The notes: generated from the letters alone by a model not told the origin. 64,000 bases of DNA from Sphingomonas sp. (GCA_025936675.1 JAICSX010000006.1:8308-72307); one strand, 5' to 3'; positions 25,749 to 36,084 are shown, counted from the stretch's first letter. Numbers and translations are program-made.

Positions 25749-26864
25749 ATGAATCAGGTTTTGGTCCTTTCCCACCCGCTCGACGGGCTGCGCCGCATCT
25801 CGGCTCGGACGCGTAATCGCGCGTCGAGGCTGTGGCGTGCGCATCCGCGCGAGGTGGTCGGAACTGGGCTCCTGGGCGTCGTCGCGACGGCGACGGTCAT
25901 ATCCACGGTTGCAATCTCGCCGGGCACGAACGCACCCAAGGCTGTGCCTCCGGCACCGCCCCCCCTGATCCTGAAGCAGGTCGCGCCCGACCAGGCGGTG
26001 AAGCTCAACGCAGAAATCCCTGTGGCCTCTGGGCCGAACCCCGCCGCGGCGCCGTTTGTCTTCAAGGGCACCAGCCAAGCCCGAGCGCAGGCGCTCAACT
26101 GCCTTGCGAGCGCCGTCTATTACGAAGCCGGCAACCAGGACGAGAACGGCGAGCGCGCGGTCGCGCAGGTCGTTCTCAATCGGGTCCGGCACCCCGCCTT
26201 CCCGGCAAGCGTCTGCGGCGTCGTCTATGAAGGATCGACGAGGCCCACCGGCTGTCAGTTCACCTTCACCTGCGACGGATCGCTCAACCGCCAGCCGGAC
26301 GCCGACGGCTGGAAGCGGGCAATCAAGGTCGCGGATGAGGCGCTTTCCGGTTCGGTCTACGGGCCGGTCGGATGGGCCACGCATTATCACGCCGATTATG
26401 TCCTGCCTTATTGGGCATCGACGCTGGCAAAGAACGCGATTGTCGGTGCGCATCTGTTTTACCGGTGGGCGGGTGCCTGGGGCCAGCCTGCCGTCTTCAC
26501 GCAATCCTATTTGGGCCGTGAGCCGAACGCCGCTGCACTCCGCACTGCAGCGCTGACAGCTGTCCACGTCGTCACTCCGCAGGCCGGCTCGCTTGCTGCT
26601 GCGATCGCCAAGATTCCCGGCGCCGAACCCCTGAAGCTGACGCCCTCCATGCGCGGCGACAAGCGCCTGGCGGTCCGATTCAACCTGGTTGCGCGCAAGG
26701 CCGCCGACGATGCGGTGCACGAGGATTATTCGAAGAAGTTCGAAGTCTCCGACAATCTCAAATGGTCGCTGTCCGGCGGAGGCGCCGCCGAGAACGAGCA
26801 GCCGCTCGGAACTCACGCAGCCACATCGACTGCCAGCGCGGGCTCCGCCTCCGGCGCTCGCTAA
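25749..26864 (+). CDS. SleB-like cell wall hydrolase
   Basis: 371 residues. A membrane-spanning or signal helix at about residues 36-53 (VVGTGLLGVVATATVISTV), a proline-rich linker, then a Hydrolase_2 (SleB/CwlJ) domain from about residue 115: NCLASAVYYEAGNQDENGERAVAQVVLNR, with the catalytic glutamate in YYEA, followed by GCQFTFTCDG and ATHYHADYVLPYW. Such enzymes act on peptidoglycan glycan strands. The C-terminal 100 residues are low-complexity and unassigned. Ends in a 4-base overlap with the convergent J-domain gene. Confidence 0.9.
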   Translation: MNQVLVLSHPLDGLRRISARTRNRASRLWRAHPREVVGTGLLGVVATATVISTVAISPGTNAPKAVPPAPPPLILKQVAPDQAVKLNAEIPVASGPNPAAAPFVFKGTSQARAQALNCLASAVYYEAGNQDENGERAVAQVVLNRVRHPAFPASVCGVVYEGSTRPTGCQFTFTCDGSLNRQPDADGWKRAIKVADEALSGSVYGPVGWATHYHADYVLPYWASTLAKNAIVGAHLFYRWAGAWGQPAVFTQSYLGREPNAAALRTAALTAVHVVTPQAGSLAAAIAKIPGAEPLKLTPSMRGDKRLAVRFNLVARKAADDAVHEDYSKKFEVSDNLKWSLSGGGAAENEQPLGTHAATSTASAGSASGAR

Positions 26865-27601
26865 TTCGCCGGCGCAATGCCGAGCGCGAGAGCCTGCTCG
26901 ACCCTGAGCCTGATCCGGTCGAGACGCGCATCAATCGCTAGCGAATCATCGGACATGGCCGTCGCCCCCGCCCAGATCCTGCCGGTCACGGCCAATTCGC
27001 TGAATGGCCCCTGGTCCCGCAACGGATCGCGATCTTCGAGTTGAACCACGGCGTCATCGAACGCGGCGCAGCGGTCGAGCTGGAGAAGGCTCGGCCGGCT
27101 GCGGAGCAGGTGATGGCAATCGCGGCTCGTGCTCGCGAGCGCCATTTCGTCCCGCGCGCGCGCGATCTCCAGCGCCTGGCGCGCAGATCCGTCGATCGCG
27201 GCCAAATTGAGCGGCTGGTCCATGAGGTCGGAAGCTGCAGTTCCGGCGAGACGGTGACCCGGATGACCGTTCTGCGGCTGAGGCACCGCATTCGGTGCAA
27301 GTGAGCCGGTTAAAAGAAGAAGCAGTCCCAGTCCCACGAGCAAGACCATTGCCGCGACGATCCACGCGGGACTGTCGGCTGGCATGCCCCACTCGTCATT
27401 CAGCTCCAGCGGATCCTTGAGATTTCGCCCGGACCGCAGCTCGCGATAGGCCTCGATGATCTCGGCGGCACGCCTTGCATCGCCGCCCTTCCGGTCCGGG
27501 TGATGCTCCTTGATGAGCTTGCGGTACGCCCGCTCAATGGTAGGGGAATCCGCGCCCGGTTCGAGCCCCAGCGCAGCATAAGCGGAACCATCCCCGGCCA
27601 T
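26861..27601 (-). CDS. J-domain (DnaJ-like) membrane protein
   Basis: 246 residues. The first 60 form a J domain: AYAALGLEPGADSPTIERAYRKLIKEHHPDRKGG with the HPD tripeptide that activates DnaK ATPase. A single membrane helix follows at about 80-100 (AAMVLLVGLGLLLLLTG), then a 140-residue domain with two cysteines that I do not recognise. The layout suggests a DnaK co-chaperone tethered to the inner membrane with the C-terminal part in the periplasm; partner unknown. Convergent with the cell wall hydrolase. Confidence 0.85.
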   Translation of the reverse strand: MAGDGSAYAALGLEPGADSPTIERAYRKLIKEHHPDRKGGDARRAAEIIEAYRELRSGRNLKDPLELNDEWGMPADSPAWIVAAMVLLVGLGLLLLLTGSLAPNAVPQPQNGHPGHRLAGTAASDLMDQPLNLAAIDGSARQALEIARARDEMALASTSRDCHHLLRSRPSLLQLDRCAAFDDAVVQLEDRDPLRDQGPFSELAVTGRIWAGATAMSDDSLAIDARLDRIRLRVEQALALGIAPAN

Positions 27602-27640
27602 GGGCAGCCGGTTTAATCCAGCTTGAATCGAGATGGAATG

Positions 27641-27717
<77 letters not shown>

Positions 27718-27738
27718 GTTTTTGGCGTGGCCGGGCAC

Positions 27739-28986
27739 CTAAGTGCGGGGCTTGGGGGTGTCAACCATCGCAGGCTCCATTTCCTGCCGCTCTTCGACTT
27801 CCTCCTCGTCTTCCTCACCCGCGTGGGTCAGAGTCCCATGCTCGAAGAGGAATCCGGCGATGTCGGGGGTGCCGGCGGCCGAGAAAATCGTCTTCAAGAT
27901 GATCAGCAGCGGGACCGCGAGCAAAGCGCCCGTCGTTCCCCACACCCACGCCCAGAAGGATAGCGACACTAGGATTGCCAAGGGGCTGATCGTGAGGCGG
28001 TGGCCGACGACCATCGGCGTGAAGAAGTTGGCCTCAACCAGATGGAAGCAAACGAATGCCGCGGGCGGCGCAAGCGCTCCCCACACGTCCGGATATGTCA
28101 TCAACCCGCCGACGAAGAGCAGCAGCGCGCAGACGATCGGCCCGAGGTACGGAATGTAATTGGCCACGGCGACGATGCCGCCCCACATGATCGGCGAGGG
28201 CATGCCGAGCAGCCACAGCGCGCCTGCGGTCAGCGCGCCGAGTCCAATATTGATGAGCGTGATCGTGCCGAGATAGGTCGAGGTCGCATCGACGACCTGC
28301 TGGATTACGCGGGCGGTGGTGAGCGCGCCTTCAAAGCTGCCGCGGCTGACGATCGTCTTCTTCCGCATCGTGGTCCAACCGGCGAGGAAGAAGAAGATCA
28401 CCAGCAGCGAGAAGAAGAGCTGGATCAAAAGGTGCGGCGCCGAAGTCGCAAGCAACCCCATCAGCGAGTTCGGCTGCTCGATAGTTACAGTGCGCGCATG
28501 CGCCGCGTGGTTGAGCTCAATCTGGTTGGTTACCCGGGCGATGAACCGGTCGAGATTCTTGTAGAGATCGAAGATCGGCTCGAGCGCCGCGCGGACCTTG
28601 GTAATCTTGGTGGGAATCTGCGCCACCCAGTCGCTGGCGGGGATGACGATCGAACCAATCGCGAAGATTGCGATCGAGAGGAACAGGAGAACGCAAAGAC
28701 CGGCCGAAGCCTTTGACGGAATTCCCCGGCGTTCGAACCATTCCAGCAGGGGCACCAAGGCAATCGCAATCACCAGCGCGGCGGTCACCGGCATGAAGAA
28801 TTCGGCGCCAAGTTGAAGAGCGAATGGAAGGCCGACGACGAGGCCAATGCCGACGATTAGGGTGAGCGACGCGAGAAGCCGATCCCGCTTGGCGCTGATC
28901 GTCTCGGCGAGCATCCGCGCTTCGTCGACCGTTTCGTCGTGTTGCTCGACTTGCCTGGCGGTACGCGCGTCCATGGATGCAAGCAT
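27739..28986 (-). CDS. AI-2E family transporter (UPF0118)
   Basis: About 415 residues with 7-8 membrane segments: LIVGIGLVVGLPFALQLG, FFMPVTAALVIAIALVPLLEW, LCVLLFLSIAIFAIGSIVIP, then a long polar stretch and FFSLLVIFFFLAGW, the family-typical GLGALTAGALWLLGMPSPIMWG and VVGHRLTISPLAI. The family contains TqsA (autoinducer-2 export) and Na+/H+ antiporters; substrate cannot be told here. The C-terminus is very acidic (HAGEEDEEEVEERQE). Start is uncertain among GTG 28998, ATG 28986 and ATG 28974. Confidence 0.88.
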   Translation of the reverse strand: MLASMDARTARQVEQHDETVDEARMLAETISAKRDRLLASLTLIVGIGLVVGLPFALQLGAEFFMPVTAALVIAIALVPLLEWFERRGIPSKASAGLCVLLFLSIAIFAIGSIVIPASDWVAQIPTKITKVRAALEPIFDLYKNLDRFIARVTNQIELNHAAHARTVTIEQPNSLMGLLATSAPHLLIQLFFSLLVIFFFLAGWTTMRKKTIVSRGSFEGALTTARVIQQVVDATSTYLGTITLINIGLGALTAGALWLLGMPSPIMWGGIVAVANYIPYLGPIVCALLLFVGGLMTYPDVWGALAPPAAFVCFHLVEANFFTPMVVGHRLTISPLAILVSLSFWAWVWGTTGALLAVPLLIILKTIFSAAGTPDIAGFLFEHGTLTHAGEEDEEEVEERQEMEPAMVDTPKPRT

Positions 28987-29039
28987 AAGCCCGTGCACGT
29001 GAAGCGGCTAGCGGATTGAACAACCCCTACGACGCGAGC

Positions 29040-29125
29040 TGGTGCCCCTGGTCCGACTCGAACGGACACTCCGGTGAAGGAACTCGATTTTGAGTCGAGC
29101 GCGTCTACCATTCCGCCACAGGGGC
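29040..29125 (-). tRNA. tRNA-Leu (CAA)
   Basis: Class II tRNA read from 29125: acceptor GCCCCTG, TG, then GCGGAATGGTAGACGC, anticodon stem CTCGA/TCGAG enclosing loop CTCAAAA (anticodon CAA), a long variable arm, T loop GTTCGAGTC, and 3' acceptor CAGGGGC-A with encoded CCA. 86 nt including CCA; the acceptor pairs perfectly. Confidence 0.97.
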
Positions 29126-29174
29126 ACGCGGTTGCGTTCGTTAGCGGCGCGTGCCCCCGGCAGCAACCGGCTGC

Positions 29175-29678
29175 TTATTCAGCTGCGACTGCTACTCCGC
29201 CGTCGCCGTACGGATTCGGGCCGTAGCGGTTGTCGCCTGGCTGACTCGGCAGGCACATGAACACTAGATAAGCGATGCAGCAGAGCAGCCCCACGATGCC
29301 CATCAGGCCGGCCATTCCGGCGGCCGCGAGGGCATTGCCGCTGCGCAAGGCCATAACCGTCAGGATCGCGAACAGCAGATAAGGAGCGAGGAGCAAAAGC
29401 CACCATGCGCTCCGGTTTGTGTCGTGCAAGCGGCGCACACCTACTGCGAGGTTCGGAACGATTGTGCCCAAGGCCAGAAGAAGGGTGATCGGGCCGTAGA
29501 CGCCGAAAACCATACCTTTGAGGCCGGTGATGCTCTCGACGATCATGATCACGATGTAGGCGATGATCAGCGCGAGCGCGTACCACCAATACTCGGCTCT
29601 CGGCGCTCGGCCGGAGAAGTCGGCATATTTCTGAAACGGGCGCTTCGCCCAATCGACGGGTGTTAGGTTACTATTCAT
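29175..29678 (-). CDS. DUF805 family membrane protein
   Basis: 167 residues with four hydrophobic helices. The family hallmark is at the start, PFQKYADFSGRAPRAEYWWYALA, and in the middle, VGVRRLHDTNRSAWWLLL, matching DUF805 (YhaH-like). No reaction is known for the family. ATG 29678 follows a strong GGGGGAGG ribosome site; an upstream in-frame start at 29735 is not needed. The C-terminal QPGDNRYGPNPYG tail is typical. Confidence 0.9.
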   Translation of the reverse strand: MNSNLTPVDWAKRPFQKYADFSGRAPRAEYWWYALALIIAYIVIMIVESITGLKGMVFGVYGPITLLLALGTIVPNLAVGVRRLHDTNRSAWWLLLLAPYLLFAILTVMALRSGNALAAAGMAGLMGIVGLLCCIAYLVFMCLPSQPGDNRYGPNPYGDGGVAVAAE

Positions 29679-29735
29679 TACTAGCCTCCCCCACTTGAGG
29701 TGAGCGGATGCTACCCGCTCATTTCCTGAGCGCAA

Positions 29736-31210
<1,475 letters not shown>

Positions 31211-31341
31211 CAGGCCCCGTCCCCCGAACGCAATACTGTACGCAGACTTCCCCCTAGCTCGGCACTGCATAGCTAGACGGCTGCGGCCCTATCCCGCAAG
31301 GCTGCTTGCGGCTTGGCCGGTGTATCACCACATCAACACGC

Positions 31342-31677
31342 ATGAGCTGGCGGCAAACATGGCGCAAGATCCTCGACAATCCGATTGTCGAATGGGCAAT
31401 GTTTGCGGCGGGCGTGCTGCTGCTGATCTTTGCAGCTGTTTCGGGACCGATTATTCCCGGGCCAAATGGAGTTTTGTTCGCCGCCGCCGGTCTCTCGCTT
31501 ATTCTGAAATCCTCGCTTTGGGCGAAGCGCCACTACGCCCGCCTGAAGAAGAAGCGCGTGAAATTTCGCGGGCGACATATAGTCATTGGCGAGTGGACCG
31601 ATTGGGCGCTTAGGCGCCAGAGCGCAAAGCGTCGCGAAGCAATCCGTAAGACTCGCCAAGTGGGCGGCGACAATTGA
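31342..31677 (+). CDS. Small membrane protein, PGPGW-like
   Basis: 111 residues: a short amphipathic start (MSWRQTWRKILDNPIVEW), one or two membrane helices (AMFAAGVLLLIFAAV, then GVLFAAAGLSLILKSS) around a PGPNG turn, and a strongly basic tail (KRHYARLKKKRVKFRGRH). The PGP turn between two helices recalls the PGPGW transmembrane family; assignment is tentative. It precedes the rpmH-rnpA-yidD-yidC cluster in the same direction. No function known. Confidence 0.72.
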   Translation: MSWRQTWRKILDNPIVEWAMFAAGVLLLIFAAVSGPIIPGPNGVLFAAAGLSLILKSSLWAKRHYARLKKKRVKFRGRHIVIGEWTDWALRRQSAKRREAIRKTRQVGGDN

Positions 31678-31757
31678 CTTCCTCGCCCTCCTCCACTATC
31701 GGCGCGCACGACAGCGGCTGCCTCTTTCGGCGGCCCTTTTTCTTTGAATCAAAAGGC

Positions 31758-32222
31758 ATGAGCGATGAAGCGCACCTTCCAGCCCAGCAACCTCGTCCGC
31801 AAGCGGCGTCACGGGTTCCGCAGCCGCATGGCGACGGTCGGGGGCCGAAAGGTTCTGAACGCCCGCCGCGCGCGCGGCCGCAAGAAGCTCAGCGCCTAAC
31901 CACGATCAGCAAGCGCGCGGACTTCGTCGCGGCGAACGCCGGCAAGCGCGCGACTACCCCCGGTTTCATTCTGCTCGTCCGCGATCGCAAGGATTCGGAC
32001 CCGAGGATGCGCGTCGGCTTCACCGTCACAAAGAAGATCGGCGGTGCTGTCATTCGTAACCGCATGAAGCGCCGCTTTCGAGCGCTCGCCCGTGACATCG
32101 TGTCCGCGAAAGGCTTTGCCGGCGCTGATCATGTGATGATCGGCCGCGCCAAGGGCATCGAACGCGACTTTGCCGCGATGCGAACCGAACTTGCGAATGC
32201 CCTCGACGGCCTGCGGAAATGA
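31758..32222 (+). CDS. rnpA: Ribonuclease P protein component, start unusual
   Basis: The RnpA core is clear from [10 protein letters not shown] (codon at 31896) onward: [37 protein letters not shown] with the RNR signature, and [10 protein letters not shown]. It binds the catalytic RNase P RNA and helps mature tRNA 5' ends. The problem is the start: between rpmH and the core there is no ATG, GTG or TTG in this frame. The nearest in-frame start is ATG 31758, 7 bases before the rpmH ATG, which adds a 46-residue Pro/Arg-rich extension and makes rpmH entirely nested. A non-canonical start near 31896-31905 after rpmH is the alternative. The end overlaps yidD by 4 bases. Confidence 0.8.
   Translation: MSDEAHLPAQQPRPQAASRVPQPHGDGRGPKGSERPPRARPQEAQRLTTISKRADFVAANAGKRATTPGFILLVRDRKDSDPRMRVGFTVTKKIGGAVIRNRMKRRFRALARDIVSAKGFAGADHVMIGRAKGIERDFAAMRTELANALDGLRK
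31765..31899 (+). CDS. rpmH: 50S ribosomal protein L34
   Basis: 44 residues: [20 protein letters not shown], then [20 protein letters not shown] and KLSA, an almost perfect bacterial L34. AAAAGG ends 8 bases before this ATG, ideal spacing, whereas it is only 1 base from the ATG at 31758. The gene lies completely inside the longer rnpA frame, in a different frame. The rpmH-rnpA-yidD-yidC order is conserved across bacteria. Confidence 0.97.
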   Translation: MKRTFQPSNLVRKRRHGFRSRMATVGGRKVLNARRARGRKKLSA

Positions 32223-32431
32223 TCGGACGGGCGATGATTCTGGTCGCGAAGGCGTGGCAGAAAGGCCCATCGCAGGTGCTTCCGCCGAGCTGCCGCTATC
32301 AGCCGAGCTGCTCGGCCTATGCGATCACCGCAATAGAACGCTATGGAGCCGCGCGCGGGGGCTGGATGGCGCTAAAGCGCATTCTCCGCTGCCATCCCTG
32401 GGGCGGCCAGGGCTACGACCCCGTACCGTGA
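32219..32431 (+). CDS. yidD: Membrane protein insertion efficiency factor YidD
   Basis: 70 residues with the family pattern [37 protein letters not shown] and GGQGYDPVP at the end; the three conserved cysteines are present. YidD is a small cytosolic-side membrane-associated protein that supports Sec/YidC insertion. ATG overlaps the rnpA stop (ATGA). Followed 13 bases later by yidC. Confidence 0.95.
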   Translation: MIGRAMILVAKAWQKGPSQVLPPSCRYQPSCSAYAITAIERYGAARGGWMALKRILRCHPWGGQGYDPVP

Positions 32432-32444
32432 GGACCAAGACCAA

Positions 32445-34148
32445 GTGAACGACAGCAAGAATCTGATCCTCGCGGTGGTCCTGAGCGCGCTCGTTCTGCT
32501 CGGGTGGACCTGGGCTGCGAACAAATATTTCCCGGCTGCCAATCCGCCGAGCAGCAAGATCGAGGCCGGCAAGCAGCAGGCCCTGCCGCAGCCGAAGGCG
32601 CAACCTTCCGGCGTTCCGACTCCGAAGAAGCTTCAGTCGGTTGCCGCTGCTCTCGGGGCCGGGCCGCGGATAGCCATCCGGACGGACTCGCTGCAGGGCT
32701 CGATCAACCTCAAGGGCGCGCAGATCGACGACCTCCTGCTGCTCAAGGAAAAGCAGACGCTCGCGAAGGATTCGCCTCCCGTCCGGCTACTGTCGCCGCT
32801 TGGCACACCCGGCGGTTACATCGCTCAATTTGGCTGGACGGCCGAAGCGCGGCAGGTCCCGACGCTCGACACGCAGTGGACGGCAGACAGCAACACACTG
32901 GCTCCCGGCCATCCTGTTATCCTGACAACGCAAACAGCTGACGGTACGCGCTACCAGATCAAGATCGCGATCGACGACGGCTATCTGTTCACGATCGAGC
33001 AGAGCGTCACGAATTCGGTGGGAGCACCGCTCAACATCCGTCCGATCGGCCTCGTCAGCCGAGCGACACAATCCGCCGATGCGTCGATGTGGACCAACCA
33101 TGTAGGGCCAATCGGCGTGTTTAATGGCAAGGTGGATTACAGCGTCAACTGGAAGGACCTGGACCAGGGCAAGGGCGAGAATTTCGACCAGACCGGCTGG
33201 CTCGGCTTCACCGATAAATACTGGCTGACCGCGCTGGTCCCGCAGAGCAGCGCCAACAGCGAATTCCGCAAGAGCCCGAGCGGCGGATACCAGGCCGACT
33301 ATGCGCTCGCCCCAGCGATGGTCGCACCGGGACAGACGCTGACGACCAAGGCGCAGCTCTTTGCCGGCGTGAAGGAGAAGGCTGGCCTGGATCGCTACGA
33401 AGCAGCCGGCATCCCGCTCTTGAGCTACGCGATCGACTGGGGCTGGTTCTGGTTCTTCGCGCGGCCGATCTTCGACCTTCTCGTAATTCTGTTCCATGCC
33501 GTCGGCAATTTCGGCGTGGCGATCATCTGCCTGACGCTGATTGTGCGGCTCGTGATGTTCCCGGTCGCTCACAAGCAGTTTCAGTCCATGGCGGCGATGC
33601 GCAAGCTCCAGCCCAAGATGAAAGCGATCCAGGAGCGCTTCAAGGACGACAAGCAGCGCCAGCAGCAAGAGATCATGAAGCTCTACCAGGCCGAGAAAGT
33701 GAACCCCGCGGCCGGGTGCCTTCCGATCCTGCTCCAGATCCCCGTCTTCTACGCGCTCTACAAATGCCTGCTGGTCAGCGTCGAAATGCGCCACCAGCCG
33801 TTTGTCGGATGGATTCGCGACCTCTCCGCGCCCGACCCGCTGACCCCGGTCAACCTCTTCGGCCTGCTCCACTTCACGCCGCCGGCGATGCTGGCAATCG
33901 GCGTCCTGCCAATCCTCGTCGGGGCGACCCAGTTCGTGTCGATGAAATTGAACCCGCAGCCGATGGACCCCGCACAGGCACAGGTGTTTGCGATCATGCC
34001 CTGGTTCCTGGTGTTCATCATGGCGCCGTTCGCCGCTGGGCTGCAGCTCTATTGGATCACGAACAACCTGCTGACGATGGCGCAGCAGTGGCATCTCTAC
34101 AGGAAGTTCGGGCTTCACCTCAAAGATACGCACCCGGTCGCGACATGA
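32445..34148 (+). CDS. yidC: Membrane protein insertase YidC
   Basis: 567 residues, the long Gram-negative form. An N-terminal membrane anchor (LILAVVLSALVLLGWTWAA), a large periplasmic beta-domain (residues about 60-340), then the conserved insertase core of five helices: DWGWFWFFARPIFDLLVIL, GNFGVAIICLTLIVRLVMFP with the conserved arginine in the groove, AAGCLPILLQIPVFYALYK and MPWFLVFIMAPFAAGLQLYW. It inserts membrane proteins alone or with SecYEG. GTG start; the stop overlaps the engB ATG by 4 bases. Confidence 0.97.
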   Translation: MNDSKNLILAVVLSALVLLGWTWAANKYFPAANPPSSKIEAGKQQALPQPKAQPSGVPTPKKLQSVAAALGAGPRIAIRTDSLQGSINLKGAQIDDLLLLKEKQTLAKDSPPVRLLSPLGTPGGYIAQFGWTAEARQVPTLDTQWTADSNTLAPGHPVILTTQTADGTRYQIKIAIDDGYLFTIEQSVTNSVGAPLNIRPIGLVSRATQSADASMWTNHVGPIGVFNGKVDYSVNWKDLDQGKGENFDQTGWLGFTDKYWLTALVPQSSANSEFRKSPSGGYQADYALAPAMVAPGQTLTTKAQLFAGVKEKAGLDRYEAAGIPLLSYAIDWGWFWFFARPIFDLLVILFHAVGNFGVAIICLTLIVRLVMFPVAHKQFQSMAAMRKLQPKMKAIQERFKDDKQRQQQEIMKLYQAEKVNPAAGCLPILLQIPVFYALYKCLLVSVEMRHQPFVGWIRDLSAPDPLTPVNLFGLLHFTPPAMLAIGVLPILVGATQFVSMKLNPQPMDPAQAQVFAIMPWFLVFIMAPFAAGLQLYWITNNLLTMAQQWHLYRKFGLHLKDTHPVAT

Positions 34149-34789
34149 ACGACGTAGCGGACAAGGAGCTCGCGGAACGCGCGCGCAAGCTGTTCGCCGG
34201 TCCCGTGCATTTCCTGAAATCGGCTCCCGGCCTCAACTTCTTGCCGGATTCGACCGCGCCGGAGATTGCCTTCGCTGGGCGGTCCAACGTCGGCAAGAGC
34301 TCGCTCCTCAATGCGCTCACGAACCGAAACGGCCTGGCGCGCACGTCCAATACGCCAGGGCGAACGCAGGAGCTCAACTTCTTCGACGTTGGTGAGCCGG
34401 TTCACATCCGCCTCGTCGACATGCCGGGCTATGGATTTGCCGAGGCTCCGCAGGATCTGGTCAGGCGCTGGCGGCACCTGGTGAACGATTATCTGCGCGG
34501 CCGATCGGCGCTGAAGCGCGCGCTGGTGCTGGTGGATTCACGACACGGCCTAAAGGACGTCGATCGTGAAATGATGCGGATGCTCGACGATGCCGCCGTC
34601 AGCTATCATCTGGTGCTGACCAAGAGCGACAAGGTGAAGCCGAGTGCTCTTGGCGCGCTTTACGAAGCGACAATCGTCAACGCTGCCAAGCATCCTGCCG
34701 CTCACCCTTCGATCTTCACGACCTCGAGCGAAACCGGTAGCGGCATCGCCGAGTTACGAACGGCAATCCTCGAAGCCGCAACCGCATAG
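34145..34789 (+). CDS. engB: Ribosome biogenesis GTPase EngB (YihA/YsxC)
   Basis: 214 residues. G1 is AFAGRSNVGKSSLLN, G2 TSNTPGRTQELNFF, G3 VDMPGYGFA, G4 LTKSDKVK and G5 TSSETGSGI, the complete EngB order. The GTPase acts in late assembly of the 50S subunit. Its ATG (34145) overlaps the yidC stop, placing it in the ribosome/insertase operon. The longer open frame upstream of 34145 is antisense-free shadow of yidC and not used. Confidence 0.96.
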   Translation: MNDVADKELAERARKLFAGPVHFLKSAPGLNFLPDSTAPEIAFAGRSNVGKSSLLNALTNRNGLARTSNTPGRTQELNFFDVGEPVHIRLVDMPGYGFAEAPQDLVRRWRHLVNDYLRGRSALKRALVLVDSRHGLKDVDREMMRMLDDAAVSYHLVLTKSDKVKPSALGALYEATIVNAAKHPAAHPSIFTTSSETGSGIAELRTAILEAATA

Positions 34790-34798
34790 GAGACAAGC

Positions 34799-35458
34799 TT
34801 GCTCAAGCTGATCATCGGCAACCGCGCTTATTCGAGCTGGTCGATGCGCGGCTGGCTGGCGTGCAAGCAATCGGACGAGGAGTTCGAGGAGCTCGTCGTC
34901 CCGATGTTCGACGAGGACTGGGAGAAACGCCGCGAAGGCGACGAGTTCGCCCCCTCGCTCGGCAAGGTGCCGATCCTGTGGGACAGCGACATCGTCGTGT
35001 GGGACAGCATGGCGATCATCGAATTCCTCGCGGACCGCTACGGAAGCTCGCTTTATTGGCCCGAGGACGAGAGCGCGCGCGCCGTTGCGCGCTCGATGGC
35101 CGCCGAGATGCACTCGGGGTTCGCGAACCTCCGTCGGGAACTTCCCATGAACGTGCGCAAGAGTTTCCCACCCAAGGACATCACACAGCCCGTGCGCGAC
35201 GAGATCGACCGGATCATGCAGCTCTGGGCTCAGGCTCGAGCACGGTACGGCGGAACGGGCGACTTCCTGTTTGGCGATTGGTGCGCGGCGGACATGATGT
35301 ACGCGCCGGTCGTCACGCGCTTCATCACCTATGGCGTCGCCGTCCCCAACTTCGCCGGCGTCTATATGAAGAACGTGCTCTCACATCCACATGTCGCCGA
35401 ATGGATAGACAAGGCACAGGACGAGCCTTGGGTCATTGAGCAATACGAGGCTGCATGA
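34799..35458 (+). CDS. Glutathione S-transferase family protein
   Basis: 219 residues. The thioredoxin-like N-terminal domain begins LIIGNRAYSSWSMRGWLACK, with the SSWS motif providing the probable catalytic serine, then LGKVPILWDSDIVVWDSMAI with the cis-proline VP and glutathione-binding DS. The helical C-terminal domain follows (ARAVARSMAAEMHSGF). Start is TTG 34799 with AGGAG just upstream. It follows engB by 9 bases and its stop overlaps a small downstream gene by 4 bases. Substrate unknown. Confidence 0.9.
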   Translation: MLKLIIGNRAYSSWSMRGWLACKQSDEEFEELVVPMFDEDWEKRREGDEFAPSLGKVPILWDSDIVVWDSMAIIEFLADRYGSSLYWPEDESARAVARSMAAEMHSGFANLRRELPMNVRKSFPPKDITQPVRDEIDRIMQLWAQARARYGGTGDFLFGDWCAADMMYAPVVTRFITYGVAVPNFAGVYMKNVLSHPHVAEWIDKAQDEPWVIEQYEAA

Positions 35459-35619
35459 GCGACAGGAAACACCTGGGAGGCGGAGTCGCGGCTGGGATCG
35501 CAATCGGCGTCGCGATCGGAGTCGCGCTTCACAACATTGCAATCGGCGTCGCTATCGGAGTCGCAATGGGAATCGCATTCGGTGCTGCCGCAGGAAAATC
35601 CACCGACGAGGATCAGTAA
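35455..35619 (+). CDS. 54-residue glycine-zipper membrane peptide
   Basis: A short gene whose ATG overlaps the GST stop (ATGA). After MSDRKHLGGG comes a stretch built from near repeats of GVAIG and GIAIG, an alanine/isoleucine/glycine pattern with Gly every 4 residues through about residue 46, interrupted by HN, and a polar end (KSTDEDQ). This is a glycine-zipper type helix hairpin expected to pack in the inner membrane. No family recognised. The last 7 bases overlap the convergent cupin gene. Confidence 0.7.
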   Translation: MSDRKHLGGGVAAGIAIGVAIGVALHNIAIGVAIGVAMGIAFGAAAGKSTDEDQ

Positions 35620-36056
35620 GGCGTGCCGTCCTTGTGCGCGTAGCCCTCAGTCGTGAAGATCATGTCGATGTCGGAATAGCCGCCGCCGCTGTTGGTGCCT
35701 CCACTCATGACGACGAACGCGCAGTCTCGATCGCTTTCGTTGCGAAGATGATGCCCGTTGGTGCTTCCCTTCGGCCAGGCAGCGCAGTCGCCCGGCTTCA
35801 GGGTCGTTCGCCCGTCATCCTCGACGAGGACCGCCTCACCATCGACCATGACGAGGAACTCATCCTCGCCACTGTGCCAGTGTCGTTGCGACGACCAGGC
35901 GCCGGGCTTCAGGACGACGTGGCTGACTCCGAAGTCGGAAAGCCCGGTCGCAGGCGCAAGCCGCCGGACCCAACGGCCCGCAACGTCCTGGTCGAATGGT
36001 GAGGGGTAGCCTGTGCGGTTGGTCTGCTCGATGGATTCAAGATCGATCTTTGGCAT
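35613..36056 (-). CDS. Cupin-domain protein
   Basis: 147 residues with a single cupin barrel. Motif 1 is WSSQRHWHSGEDEFLVMVDG (two His, one Glu) and motif 2 spans LKPGDCAAWPKGSTNGHHL with the last His. Proteins of this type bind a metal and are often sugar-related enzymes or sensors; no substrate can be assigned. Preceded on the minus strand by the third TonB receptor only in the sense of order (receptor at 36085-38169, same strand, 28 bases upstream of it), so the two may be one transcript. Confidence 0.85.
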   Translation of the reverse strand: MPKIDLESIEQTNRTGYPSPFDQDVAGRWVRRLAPATGLSDFGVSHVVLKPGAWSSQRHWHSGEDEFLVMVDGEAVLVEDDGRTTLKPGDCAAWPKGSTNGHHLRNESDRDCAFVVMSGGTNSGGGYSDIDMIFTTEGYAHKDGTPY

Positions 36057-36084
36057 GCGTGCCCTTTAGCACAGCCGTATGAGT

